Below are positions 26,666 to 36,573 of a DNA stretch of 64,000 nucleotides, piece after piece. The notes under the pieces were generated by a model. That model worked only from the letters and a program-made list of their open reading frames with translations. It ran no database searches and was not told where the DNA came from. The stretch is from NCBI GenBank assembly GCA_033439795.1, contig JAUTDP010000004.1, positions 2,790,001 to 2,854,000 on the forward strand, read 5' to 3'. This stretch comes from Sordaria brevicollis (Eukaryota; Ascomycota; Sordariomycetes; Sordariales; Sordariaceae). The position numbers and the translations under genes are program-made. Position 1 is the first letter of the stretch; every line of letters starts with the position of its first letter.

Positions 26666-26754
26666 CCCCTTGTGGTGTAGTTGGCTATCACGTTCGGCTG
26701 TAATTGTCTAGATTGTATACCGAAAGGTCACCGGCTCGATTCCGGTCGAGGGGA
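26666..26754 (+). tRNA. tRNA-Tyr (GTA), with intron
   Basis: Folds as a full cloverleaf: acceptor CCCCTTG/CGAGGGG, D stem GTG/CAC, anticodon stem TTCGG/CCGAA, T stem ACCGG/CCGGT, discriminator A. The anticodon loop reads C-T-GTA-A, followed by a 15-nt intron (26704-26718) at the standard position after base 37. The C1-G72 pair, A73, GTA anticodon and intron are all typical of eukaryotic tRNA-Tyr. Oddities: position 54 is C instead of T, weakening the B-box match, and the D arm resembles those of Val or Asp tRNAs. A T5 run at 26761-26765 would end Pol III transcription. Confidence 0.85.
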
Positions 26755-26760
26755 CTCATC

Positions 26761-26765
26761 TTTTT
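26761..26765 (+). terminator. Pol III T-run terminator of tRNA-Tyr
   Basis: Five T residues begin seven bases after the tRNA 3' end, followed by a second T5 run a few bases on. This is the usual RNA polymerase III stop signal. Confidence 0.7.
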
Positions 26766-27119
26766 GCGTTTTTCTATTCTCCCTATTTGCTTGAAGATAG
26801 GGCTTTTGTTTTTTTGATGCTTGTCATCTTTTTCCTTTTTTTCGTTTATGCCTTCAGTCGTTGCTCTTACATATTGTTGCTATTACTGACCCTTTTGCAT
26901 TTTGTCATTTTCTCTATAGACATTGAACATTAAAAGGGCCTTACACTATCATCATGATGCATTTCCCTTTTAGCAGAAAGAACATCCCACAACAACATCT
27001 TGAGAATAGCATGCCGATAAAAGTACACGAAGACATCCAAAGCACAATTGTTTCTCATCCGCATAATTTTCAATCTGGTAACTAGAAATCCAATAATCAC
27101 TGGTATCTCCGTGCACCTC
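26766..27119. other. Spacer between tRNA-Tyr and the GH125 gene
   Basis: T-rich just after the tRNA, then the 3' flank of the GH125 gene. No gene seen. Confidence 0.55.
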
Positions 27120-28948
27120 TCACGGCTTATAAGGCGTGGCATCCTTGAAGATGAGATGCGGCTTGCGCTTCGCAATATCCAAGATAGTATCCGCAAAAAC
27201 TCCATTAGCCCAAGCAAACCAGCTTCCTGTGTATCAACAGCTGTTAGCTTCGTCACTGTCCGGCGACCCCCCAAACAACTCATGCGAAGAGATAGAGCAC
27301 TTACGGGTATAAGAATGCGACCAATTGACATCAACACTCTCATGAATCAACCCCAGCTTACTAGCATCCAGCACCAGCGTCAAGCACTTCATGATCTCCT
27401 CCTCATCATCCGACGTCTGCGCCTGCACCAGCAAGCTCATGGGCCACGCGTTCTGCAGGCCGATATGCGGACCACCGATGCCCTGAAACTGTCTTCCCGT
27501 TAGGTAGTACGGGTTGCTGTTTTTCTCCAGCAACATCTTGCGCGTGTTCTGGTAGGTTTGATCATCCTTCGACAAAAACCCCATCAACGGCAAAGCCAAC
27601 AGGCTGGGATAGTTAGCGTCGTCCATCAGCAAGCTACTGCCGTAACCGTCTACTTCATAGGCGAACACCTCGCCGTATTTGCGGTGGTGCACGACGCCGT
27701 GTTCCCAGATGCCTTTGGTGATGGACTTGCTCCACGCCTCTGCCGTTTCCGCCCGCTTGGCATCTTTGGCATTTCCAGCGGCTCTCAACATGGCGGCCGT
27801 CCGCTTGAGTTCGGTAGCCATCTGCGCGTTGGCAGGAATGAAGAAGCCAAAGATGGTGGCGTCGTCGCTGGGCCGGAACGCCGAGCGGATCAACCCCGTC
27901 CCGTTGTTCAGCGGGTTGCCGATGCCGCCCAGGTTTAGCGTCTCGGTGCCCGTGTCGGTGCGCCGCTGGAACGTGTACTGGTTCCGTAGGTATGAGCCCG
28001 TCTCTGGGTCGAAGGTGCTCTTGCTTTGGGCGTCGAGAACGGCAAATAGCGTGTCCAGAGCCTTGTACCATCGTGCATTCAGGAAGTCGGTGCTTTTGGT
28101 GTGCGCATGGAAGGCGTTGGTTAGCGCGAGGAAGTGCGCGAGCGAGTCCAGCTCGTACTTGCACTCGAAGACGAAAGAAGGGTCGAACGCTGGGTGCACG
28201 GTGTCGTCCTGCCCGTTCAAGGTGACGGGTAGTTCCGAATGAGGAGGTGGCTGGAAGGCGTTGCAGTAGGGCGACTCGATCACGTACTCGCTTTGCGTGT
28301 TGATGGCTCCCAAAATGAGGTCGAAGATGGCCTTGTCCTTGAGAGCAAGCTTCTGGTACGGCTTCAACTGGTTGGTGCTGTCACGCAGCCACTCGGCTAG
28401 GATGTCGCCCGTGATGATGAACGACTGCGGCCCTTCCCATTTTCCTGGCTCATCATACGTGCTCATCCATGGCTCATCGTCGTCGGCGGTGCTGTCGGCC
28501 CTCTTCTTTTCCTTGCCATCCTTGCCGTTGGTGTGGAATTTGACTGTGGTATCTGTAGTGGAGGGGAAGGTGTTTTCAAACAGACGTGCAAGATCGGGGT
28601 TCTTCATGCGAGATGTGACATCCTTGATCACCTTCTCGATGGCTTCAGACTGAAACGTCCGGCATCTGACATGGGGCCTCTGGAAGGGGAGGGAGAGAGG
28701 GCCTTCGCTGTAGGGTCGACTATGGACACGTGTTAGTAATTGCGCCTTAACAGACACAACACGCTGAAAACTTACTGTGGATAAGTGGCATATGATGCAT
28801 AATCTGGACAGGCAGTCTCATCAAATTTGCCCTTCATTGGCAGTTGGTCCATATCCCATTCGAGCTCCGAGGCCTCTACCACTGCCGACCTCAGTAGAGG
28901 TGTCGACAGAGGCAACAGCAGCGACAGCCAGGAAGTGGTACGAGTCAT
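27120..28948 (-). CDS. Glycoside hydrolase family 125 (exo-alpha-1,6-mannosidase-like, Mug157 family)
   Basis: Secreted or secretory-pathway enzyme of family GH125; characterised bacterial members are exo-alpha-1,6-mannosidases, and the fungal role is less clear. Exons 28948-28776, 28719-27305 and 27226-27120 join in phase (introns 56 and 78 nt) to 564 residues. The first join gives YPHRPYSEGPLSLPFQRP and the second gives HSYTRSWFAWANGVFADTIL, both matching conserved family blocks; RPSDDATIFGFFIPANAQM is the family signature. The ATG at 28948 starts a hydrophobic signal peptide (MTRTTSWLSLLLPLS). An in-frame ATG at 29032 would add 28 residues ahead of it and is less likely. Family call firm; substrate inferred from family. 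Confidence 0.9.
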
Positions 28949-29800
28949 ATTACTGACTGATAATTCCCTAGATAATTGGTCTTGTGGTTGCCGATGCGGC
29001 GATGGGAGCAGTTCTGCAAGGCAGATGATCAACCCGAGTGATGCGATGTACTGAGGCGGTTGTGGAATCGCGATCCTCTCTTCAGGTCAGGATGTTGATC
29101 CCAGGCGAAGAACCATCAGCTTTAGGATTTGTTGATCCGATCCCCTCATAAGCAACGCCCAAGATTTTACACAACGAAAGGAGCAACCACACAAAGTTTA
29201 GGTTGTAAACCTCCACTGATGTGTAGGAGAGAGTGACGTCGCAGCAAGAAGTCGAAACTGCGATATGTCCACGAGAGCACTGTAATTGCCTCCCTGCAGT
29301 TTCCTAACGTGTAACGTCTTGGCAGGCAACAAAGCTCTGTTAGCTCCTGTTAGAGAATTTTCCCCGATGTGGGGTGGTAGCGACATGTGGGACACTATAA
29401 ATGACACGAGCTCTGAATGATCACTAACAGGATTCTAACAATGGCCATGGCTGAACATCAAGCCAAGTTATTCAGGGAGACACATCCTGCATACTTCTTC
29501 GCTTTACGTTGTTTACGCCTATCTGAAAACCAAGTGTTGCCGGGCTTGCTACCGTGTTTATCATAGTTATCTATCTTTAATAACCGGATGGTACGCTCCT
29601 AGTAAGCCAGTTGAAGTCTCCGTCCTCTGTCACGGAGTTCTGAGCCACTTCCCCATCGACTAAACCGTGCAGTTCCTTCACATGCTTCCCGCAGCTTGAC
29701 GTGCATATTCGCCCGCTGTGCCCTTTTCAGATACCTATTTGTAGCAACCTCTCTAGAAGGTGTCGATTAACGTGCTTACGGTTAGGTTGCTAATATGCGA
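28949..29800. other. Intergenic region upstream of the GH125 gene
   Basis: Probable GH125 promoter and leader, then sequence without convincing genes. A 69-codon minus-strand frame at 29198-29407 has no recognisable domain. The MITE-like element starts at 29801. Confidence 0.5.
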
Positions 29801-30015
29801 GGGCGTGTTTGGCACTTGTGAAATCGGGGTGTGAAATATTCAGACTATTTTATTACGGAGTCCCGTTTGGGAGCATTCTGAACACCTGTTCAGAGTCCAA
29901 ATCGATTCTGAAATTCCAAAGGCATTCCAGCAATCTCAAGGCCCGTACACCCCTTCTCAAATCGATTTCAGAGGGAAGATTTCACAGCCCCATTTCAAAA
30001 TTGCCAAACAGGCCC
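29801..30015. mobile_element. MITE-like non-autonomous DNA transposon, 215 bp
   Basis: The two ends form a terminal inverted repeat of about 41 bp. The left end starts GGGCGTGTTTGGCAC; the right end, reverse-complemented, starts GGGCCTGTTTGGCAA; both continue through TGAAAT, GGGG and TGTGAAAT to a final TTC with about five differences. The interior has no open frame and contains smaller palindromes (TCTGAAC...GTTCAGA, AAATCGATT). The GGGC[G/C]TGTTTGG ends resemble those of hAT or PIF/Harbinger MITEs, but I find no clear target-site duplication. At 215 bp it is shorter than the length RIP usually detects, which would explain its intact GC content. It ends 29 bp past the stop of the Clr2-like gene, so it probably lies in that gene's 3' UTR. 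Confidence 0.7.
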
Positions 30016-30044
30016 CAGCGCCGTAGGCAACTCAGCGAGTCCCT

Positions 30045-31274
30045 CTAAAACCCCTCATCCATTCCCTCCGGTGCGGTGAACGACACATTCGCATTCACAG
30101 CCAGCCCAAACGTATCAGCGCGCGTTGGCTTGGGACCGTTGAACCGTTGTGTCCCGCTGTGCGCCCGATTGTTCAAGTACGCCTGAGCATCCTCCACCAC
30201 CCCTTGCTGGACCGACGCCGTGAACCGCGCCGGGTCGATAATGTTCATCAACCGATGGGTCACATAGAAGCGACCCAGCACGTCAGCTTCGGCCCGCACC
30301 GCGTTCCGTTCCACCAATGCCCATCCCCATCGCTCCTTGTTTTGCTTCTCAATCTCATTCCTTGACATGACTTCTTCGACAAAGACCGGGCCCAATGACT
30401 CGGGAGGGACGACGTTGGGCGGCATGGGTGGAACAGCCCGAACTGTTTGGAAGAGGTTGCCCGTGAACCGAACGTTCCTCCCGTGGGAATCGGTAGCAAT
30501 CTCTGAGACGAGCATGACAGCGTTTGTTTCCGTGACAGCATTGTTATGACCGTTGCTGACTAGAATGACGCGTACGGGGTCTCCGACGCGGATCATCTCA
30601 GCTCCGAGGTAGACCCCTTCGTAGAAACAGGTATCTTGTGATGAGCCACCAACGTTCGATTTGTTGAGTTTGTTAAAGGCGGAATAGCAATCGTTGATGT
30701 ACTTGGCCGCCAACTTGGATGCTTCAAGTCCGACCGTCTGCCTGGCGAGTTCCAGCTGAGCAGGGTCCGTGAGGCCCAGACTCTGACAATATTGGACCGA
30801 AAAGGTCGGCCAGTCGATCGAGTCATATGTCCGATTTGCTATGCTCGAGAAGTTTTCGGCAGCACCTGGTACACTGAAAGTGAGAAATGGGCGCATGGAT
30901 CTGGCGTCCATATAAAAGTTGTCTTGTATCAGTGCCCGATGGCCTAGGGGCGCCACCATGAACATGAACATGGCGTCTGGCGCGGGGCCTGATATCTGCT
31001 TCTTGGGAGAGATGGACAAGATCACACCGAGCCTCCAAGCCTGATGCTTGTACCAAATCAGCTCGCCTACGCGGAAGACATTGGTGAAGGTTGTAATCCC
31101 TGGTGCCGCAAACACCTGTGACTGGAGTTGGTTGCCTTGAGTTTGCTGCTGTCCATGTTGCTGGTGCTGTTGTTGCTGTTGTTGCTGTTGTTGCTGCTGC
31201 AGTAGCTGTTGGGCCTGTTGAGCTTGAATAATCTGCTGCGTGCGTTGAACTTGTTGACTTTGTGGTTGTTGAGC

Positions 31275-31330
<56 letters not shown>

Positions 31331-31973
31331 GCTGCTGTTGGACCTGTTGGGTTTGTTGTTGATGAATCGGTTGACTCTGCTGTTGTTGTTGGATATGCTG
31401 GTTCTGTTGTTGCTGTTGTCGTTGCTGATGATGCTGCTGCTGCTGCTGCTGCTGCTGCTCTAGTTGCTGTTGCCTTTGCTTCTGCGCCAGTGTCTGTTGG
31501 ACTTTTTGTGCATGTTGTTGATCGGCTTGCCTCAGCTTCTGGGTCTCGATCATCTTCCCGCAGAGATCGCAAGAACATTGACTGTGATCAGTGTGGGCGC
31601 TGAGCAGGAAGAGGGCATGCAAGACAAAGTCACCCGGGGTCCGGTACACAGCCTTGCGGCCAGCAGGATGGCCGTAGAGATAATAGTCTCTCCCGCCGTC
31701 TTTCCTGATGGCGCATCGCAGCTCATAACCCGTGGGCAGAGCGGCAAGTTTGAATTGTTTATCGCTGTTGAGACCGAGTTGATACTGCAAATGGCCACCG
31801 ATGATGACCTCCCAACGTTCAAGCTGGGCGACATCCTGGTCCTCCTTGGGGTCTAGTGCATTGTGGTCAAGGTCTTCGTATCCTTTGCCATCACTGCGTG
31901 CAATCTTCAAGCACAGGTAAAGGTTCCTGTCTTTGTCGTTGTCCTGGCCGTTTTGGGCGGACATGGTGACCAT
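30045..31973 (-). CDS. Clr2-like transcriptional silencing protein with polyglutamine insert
   Basis: Resembles fission-yeast Clr2, a subunit of the SHREC heterochromatin-silencing complex. The N-terminal part has GYELRCAIRKDG, YYLYGHPAGRKAVYR and a CSCDLCGK cysteine cluster, as in the Clr2 silencing domain. The C-terminal part has FRVGELIWYKHQAWRLGVI and a following BAH-like region. Between them (nt about 31140-31500) lies a Gln-rich tract of roughly 120 residues coded by CAA/CAG runs. One exon, 642 residues. I chose the ATG at 31973; the ATG three codons on (CACCATGTC) has a better context, and one at 32036 is also in frame. Which silencing complex it joins in this fungus is not visible from the sequence. 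The polyQ tract also opens other frames, which are not genes. Confidence 0.72.
31138..31460 (-). repeat. CAA/CAG (polyglutamine) tract
   Basis: Dense CAA/CAG codons on the minus strand inside the Clr2-like gene. The core, 31276-31331, is about 18 uninterrupted CAA units, a pure trinucleotide microsatellite likely to vary in length between strains. Confidence 0.9.
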
Positions 31974-33250
31974 GACGAAGCAAGAAAATGTGCCACTAAT
32001 TGCCCGTGCGTGGGGTGTTCCTTTGGGGAAATGCAAATCAAGCGATGTTGACTTGATTATGAGATGAAGAAGGGTGAATGCGGGGAGAACTTGATAACCA
32101 GTGACGGTGTGAATCAGTGGATGCTGCTGCTTGGAACAAAATCAGACAAATGCCAGGGAAAGAAGGAGGTCGTCGGATTCAGAAGCCCTGAAGAAGTGAA
32201 AGTGGCACTGGCCATAGCACGCAGCGCAACGGGTAGTATGGTAGAGGTATGTACCGATTAATTAAAATCTTCGCCGGACTGTTTGCATAGTAGACTGATG
32301 TCCAAGTAGGTTGGTACCTAGTCAGAGACGCTACTCCTAGGTAGCGCTGGGAAGTTGGTAGAATACTGACGATTCCAACAGTTTTTGGAGTTGTTCGAGT
32401 TCAAAGTCAGAAGTGGAAATGGATAGCGAGTTCGACGTGCTGTGACGCGGGAGACGCGGTCCAGGTCCCGTCGTTGGCGTCGTCCAGGAACACAGCTGGG
32501 GCACGGACCCCAATACCCCACCATGCTGAACTTGTGGGAGCAACGGCCCGTGCACGATGCTCGATACGTACCAGCCAGTTCGCCTGTTTTTGTCCACAAG
32601 ATAATGAGTGTGAAAAGCCAGGCCATGGTCATTATTTTGTATCACTCCGTCACTCCAAGTATGCGCCGACACCAGTAGACACTTCAATCTGTCATCTCAT
32701 TATCATCGTCACCATCACAAACTTTACAGAGCTGGATTACTTCATTGCCGCCTCCTCCTTGGACCTGCAAAGCGCCTGCCGAAGACATGGCAAATGACCA
32801 GAGTTCTCACTCGGAATTCCATTTCCTTCCTTCCCTGAAGCTACCTCTAGCTGACCATGTTCAGCTTGACGCCGAAGGGTTGCGAGACGGGAACGTCAAC
32901 GGAGTTAAGCCCCAAAAATTTGCCATTGATACCTACATCTCCGGCTGTCGATATGATCGAGCACCGTATGCAGCGGCCGCGGCACCGCGTGGATCGGCCT
33001 CCTCCTCCGCGCTTAGTATCGTAGTCTTGGCCTACATGCTACATGTGATGGTTTAGTGGACCTGGGATACAACCTTGTGATGAGCAATGGCCGAATGTGG
33101 TCAAGAGCTATAAGATGGCGTCAGGTTCCTCTTGTCCTTACGAGAGGTGGTGAGGACCAAGATTAACAACACAGACAGAGACATCAGTAGCAGCTCAACT
33201 TATTATCCAGTAACTCATCACCAGAAATTCAGGATCAACAGGCCAGCATA
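31974..33250. other. Divergent intergenic region
   Basis: Lies between the Clr2-like gene (-) and the dehydrogenase (+). A 103-codon plus-strand frame at 32745-33056, or its shorter form from the ATG at about 32788, has no recognisable domain and is left uncalled. A TATAAG-like element at about 33109 could serve the dehydrogenase. Confidence 0.45.
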
Positions 33251-34303
33251 ATGTCGGGCATCAACTTTGATCTCAACACGGAGGGCATCCAAGTGGTACG
33301 CCATCTCCAAGACCAAGTGTCGGGACGCACATGTAGGTTCACCGGACCCGTCACTTACCAAGAATCCATCACTGACCCTCATTCAGTCCTCATCACCGGT
33401 CCAAGTGAAGGAGGTCTGGGCGCCGAAACAGCCATCTCTCTCGCCCACGGCAAGCCAGCCCTTCTCATCCTCGTAGGCCGCACCCTCAGCAAGATCCAGC
33501 CCACCATCGACGCCATCAAGGCCATCAACCCTTCTATCACGGTCAAGTTCGTCTCTACCGACCTCACCTCGCCCAAGAGCGTCCGCCAAGCCGCCAACGA
33601 GATCCTCAATGACCCCTCCATCAGCCACATCGACGTCCTCATCAACAACGCCGCCGTCATGGCCTCCCCCTACGAACTCACCGCCGACGGCGGTTTCGAG
33701 CTGCAATTCGCCACCGCCCACCTCGGCCATTTCGTTCTGACAAACCACCTCCTGCCCAAACTCAAAGCTTCTACTGATGGCCAAACAAGAATCGTCAACG
33801 TCTCCTCCAAGGGCAGCATCCTAGGCGGCATCCGCTGGGACGACCCCAACTACGTCAAGCACCCAGAAGAATACAACGCCTGGACGGCCTACGGCCAGGC
33901 CAAGACGGCCAACGTGCTGTTTACGCTTGCTCTCAACAAGCGGCTTCTCAAGACCAAAACAGGCGCGAACCGTGGGATCAGGTCGTATGCCATCCACCCG
34001 GGCGGCATCTATACCAATCTTATCCGGTACATGAACGAGGAGTTGTGGGATGAGGTGAAGCGGAGGGCGTGGAACGGGGAGGAGGTCCCGGTCAAGACGT
34101 TGCAGCAGGGTTGTGCGACGACGTTGAGGGCGGCGCTGGATCCGGCGCTGGAAAAGGAAGGAGGAGATGGTGGTGTGTTTTTGAGTGATTGCCAGTTTAC
34201 GAAGGACCCGGAGATCGTGGCGCCGTGGGCGCTGGATGAGGGGGATGCGGAAAGGCTTTGGGCGTTGAGTGAGGAGTTGGTTGGGGAGAAGTTTGAGGTT
34301 TGA
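33251..34303 (+). CDS. Short-chain dehydrogenase/reductase
   Basis: NAD(P)-dependent oxidoreductase of the SDR family, closest in look to retinol dehydrogenase/WW-domain oxidoreductase-like members; substrate unknown. The best model removes a 54-nt intron (33333-33386; GTAGGT donor, ACTGAC branch site, TTCAG acceptor), joining GRT to FLITG and giving 332 residues. Visible: dinucleotide motif TGPSEGGLG (31-39), NNAA (114-117), catalytic Ser in NVSS (167-168), and the YGQAK pair Tyr196/Lys200, followed by a HPGGIYTNL motif. The intron length is a multiple of three, so the unspliced form is also open (350 residues) and would insert 18 residues before the cofactor loop. Cytosolic by absence of a signal. 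Confidence 0.88.
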   Translation: MSGINFDLNTEGIQVVRHLQDQVSGRTCRFTGPVTYQESITDPHSVLITGPSEGGLGAETAISLAHGKPALLILVGRTLSKIQPTIDAIKAINPSITVKFVSTDLTSPKSVRQAANEILNDPSISHIDVLINNAAVMASPYELTADGGFELQFATAHLGHFVLTNHLLPKLKASTDGQTRIVNVSSKGSILGGIRWDDPNYVKHPEEYNAWTAYGQAKTANVLFTLALNKRLLKTKTGANRGIRSYAIHPGGIYTNLIRYMNEELWDEVKRRAWNGEEVPVKTLQQGCATTLRAALDPALEKEGGDGGVFLSDCQFTKDPEIVAPWALDEGDAERLWALSEELVGEKFEV

Positions 34304-35536
34304 GAGTATGGTAGGTGGGGAGGAAGGTGAAAAGGGTCAATAAGACGGAGTTTTCCGAAGGGGACGTGCGAGAATGTCATGGCGCGGAGTTCGAGGTTGT
34401 TTTTTGGAGACTAACTTGGTGGAAGCGTCAATGCATCTCCTCCTCTGAGATTGTTTTTCTCCTCTCATCCAGAGTGTACGAACTGCCGCGCACCTAAAGG
34501 TCAGGTCACGGTTGATCCATCATGTTGTCTTTACCTGTGACAGATCGACATCAATAATAATGAATGTGAACATCCATCATCACAGATGAGTTCAGCATTT
34601 GACTATATCCATCTTGCACTATTATTGACTCACCTCAAAACAGGAAGCGGCATTCAAGGGGTTCGCTTCCTTCTCGCTTGCGTTCTCTCTGTTGGCCACG
34701 GACTTGTGGGGGTCTGGCAGCCAGACAGTGACGGATGAGTGGGAGTGGTGTGTGCATTGATGGTGTAATGAGAATCATTTGGGATAGATGAATGACATGA
34801 TGTTTTTTCCTCCACCTGCCGAACCCACGAAGCACTGATGGAGGTGAGGAATAGATGAAGGCTGGGGGGAAGGAAGGGAAAGTATGATAATCAAAGGGGT
34901 CGGCCGGTCGGGTCCATAAAGGTAAGTGATCGCAGCCTCGTAGTGCCTTGTAGCGCCTCGTCTAATTCGGAACCCCCTGGGTTGACATGCCGATCGGGAT
35001 CCACATCATGGAGCTTGTTTTTAGTCTCTCCCTGTCAATCTCTGTCAAATGCAACAAGAGATCTCCTTCAACACGCTGGACATGTTGGAGGATTTGCAAA
35101 CCTCCCTAACGTTCCTGCAGATTGACGGGTTTCATCGTGCAGTGATCATCTTCTAGAACATATGAGCATCGCGGACTGCGTACGTACTCGTGGGCCCAGG
35201 AGGTGGCTCAACGAGGTGAGCGACATGTTCAGAGCCTTACAATTGCCGGAAATGCAGTTGTACACCGTGAAGGGTTTCCACACGATTCAAGCCCACCCTG
35301 TAGGTCCATAGTATCGTGAAGATGAACGTAGACCATCTTCTACTGTTGCGGTCAGAGGAGTGTCAGTGATCGCATCGCTGCCCCAGACCATCGACGATGG
35401 ATACCAGTACCCATTCCACATCTCCTGTCCCATCATACCCCTTGGGGAACAACATGGTCGGAAAGGGGAGAGAGCAAGGTTGGTGATGATGATCTTGACT
35501 TCAAGTCCACTTGCACGAACAGCACCAGAAACATCC
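34304..35536. other. Intergenic region
   Basis: 3' flank of the dehydrogenase and upstream region of the alanine-rich protein gene. No supported gene or RNA; short frames here lack any recognisable feature. Confidence 0.5.
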
Positions 35537-35543
35537 ATATAAA
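35537..35543 (+). promoter_or_regulatory. TATA box of the alanine-rich protein gene
   Basis: ATATAAA, about 160 nt upstream of the ATG and followed by a CT- and CA-rich leader, typical of strongly expressed Neurospora genes. Confidence 0.55.
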
Positions 35544-35700
35544 CCTTCTCTTTCCTCCCGTCTTTCCAATCCAATATCCTCATCATCATCACAAGCTTCT
35601 CATTCATCACACTCTTTTAACCCACTCAAGAACCAACAAACCACTTACTTACCACACATTTAACTTTTTGACCACCACTCCAACCAACCAAATATCCAAA

Positions 35701-36573
35701 ATGAAGACCACCACTTCTTTCTTCGCCTACCTCCTCGCCGCCTCGGCCTCCACCGTCTTCGCGGCCGCCATCCCTCTCTCCACCGGCGTCCCCACCCCCG
35801 CTCCCGTCGAGCAGGTCGGCCAGCAGGCCAAGGCTGCTCTTGACAACGCTTCCGCCTATGCTCCTCAGCCTTCCGTCCCTCTCTCCACTGGCGTTCCCGC
35901 CGTTCCCGCCACTCCGGCCATCCACAATGTTCACCAGATGAACGTTGTCCCTGAGGGTACTCCTGAGGTCCCCGCTATCCCTGAGGGTCTTGAGGTTCCT
36001 GCCACTCCTGAAGTTGCCCCTGCTGTCGAGGCTCCCACCGTCCCTGGCGCTGAGGTTGCCGTCCCTGGTGCCACCGATGCTCTCAACGGTGCTGTCCCTG
36101 CCGCCGCCAGTGTTCCTCCTGTTGAGGGTGTCCCTGCCGCTGTTACGGATGCCGCCCAGAAGGCTGCCGCCGACGCCGCCGCCGCCGCCGCTCCTGCCAA
36201 GGATGCCGCCGCTTCTGCCATCGATTCCGCCAAGAATGCTGCCACCGATGCTGCCGCCGCTGCCCAGGACGCCGCTGCCCCGGTTGTTGATGAGGCCCAG
36301 AAGGCTGCTGCCGAGGCCCAGGCCGCCGCTGCCCCCGTTGTCGATGAGGCCCAGAAGGCTGCCGCTGCTGCCCAGGAGGCCGCTGCCCCTGCCGTCGATG
36401 CCGCCAAGGATGCCGCCACTCCCGTCGTCAATGAGGCCCAGAAGGCTGCCGCCGCTGCTAAGGACGCCGCCGCTCCTGTTACTGACGCCGCCGGCAAGGT
36501 CGTCGACGGCGCCAAGGTCGCCGCGCCCGCTGCCCCTGCCGTCTCCGGCGTCCCCGCTATCAAGCGCGCTTAA
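35701..36573 (+). CDS. Secreted alanine-rich repeat protein (LEA-like composition)
   Basis: I do not recognise a named family. The 290-residue protein starts with a clear signal peptide (MKTTTSFFAYLLAASAST, cleavage near AAAIP). A Pro/Val-rich part follows, with PLSTGVP occurring twice (near residues 24 and 60). From about residue 140 it is almost only Ala, Lys, Asp, Glu, Gln and Val in units of about 18 residues of the form APVVDEAQKAAAxAQxAA. Such units would form long amphipathic helices, as in group-3 LEA or apolipoprotein-like proteins. It ends in KRA, a possible dibasic processing site. Alanine codons are nearly all GCC/GCT, suggesting high expression. There is no GPI signal. Function unknown; protection of the wall or secreted proteins is only a guess. 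Open frames on both other strands here are codon-bias shadows. Confidence 0.85.
   Translation: MKTTTSFFAYLLAASASTVFAAAIPLSTGVPTPAPVEQVGQQAKAALDNASAYAPQPSVPLSTGVPAVPATPAIHNVHQMNVVPEGTPEVPAIPEGLEVPATPEVAPAVEAPTVPGAEVAVPGATDALNGAVPAAASVPPVEGVPAAVTDAAQKAAADAAAAAAPAKDAAASAIDSAKNAATDAAAAAQDAAAPVVDEAQKAAAEAQAAAAPVVDEAQKAAAAAQEAAAPAVDAAKDAATPVVNEAQKAAAAAKDAAAPVTDAAGKVVDGAKVAAPAAPAVSGVPAIKRA

Noticed and set aside
30823..31603. Poly-Thr, poly-Leu and poly-Val frames across the polyQ region
   Set aside because: Trinucleotide repeats open every frame; only the Gln frame joins conserved Clr2-like sequence on both sides.
32745..33056. 103-codon frame upstream of the dehydrogenase
   Set aside because: No recognisable domain or splice signals; probably noncoding.
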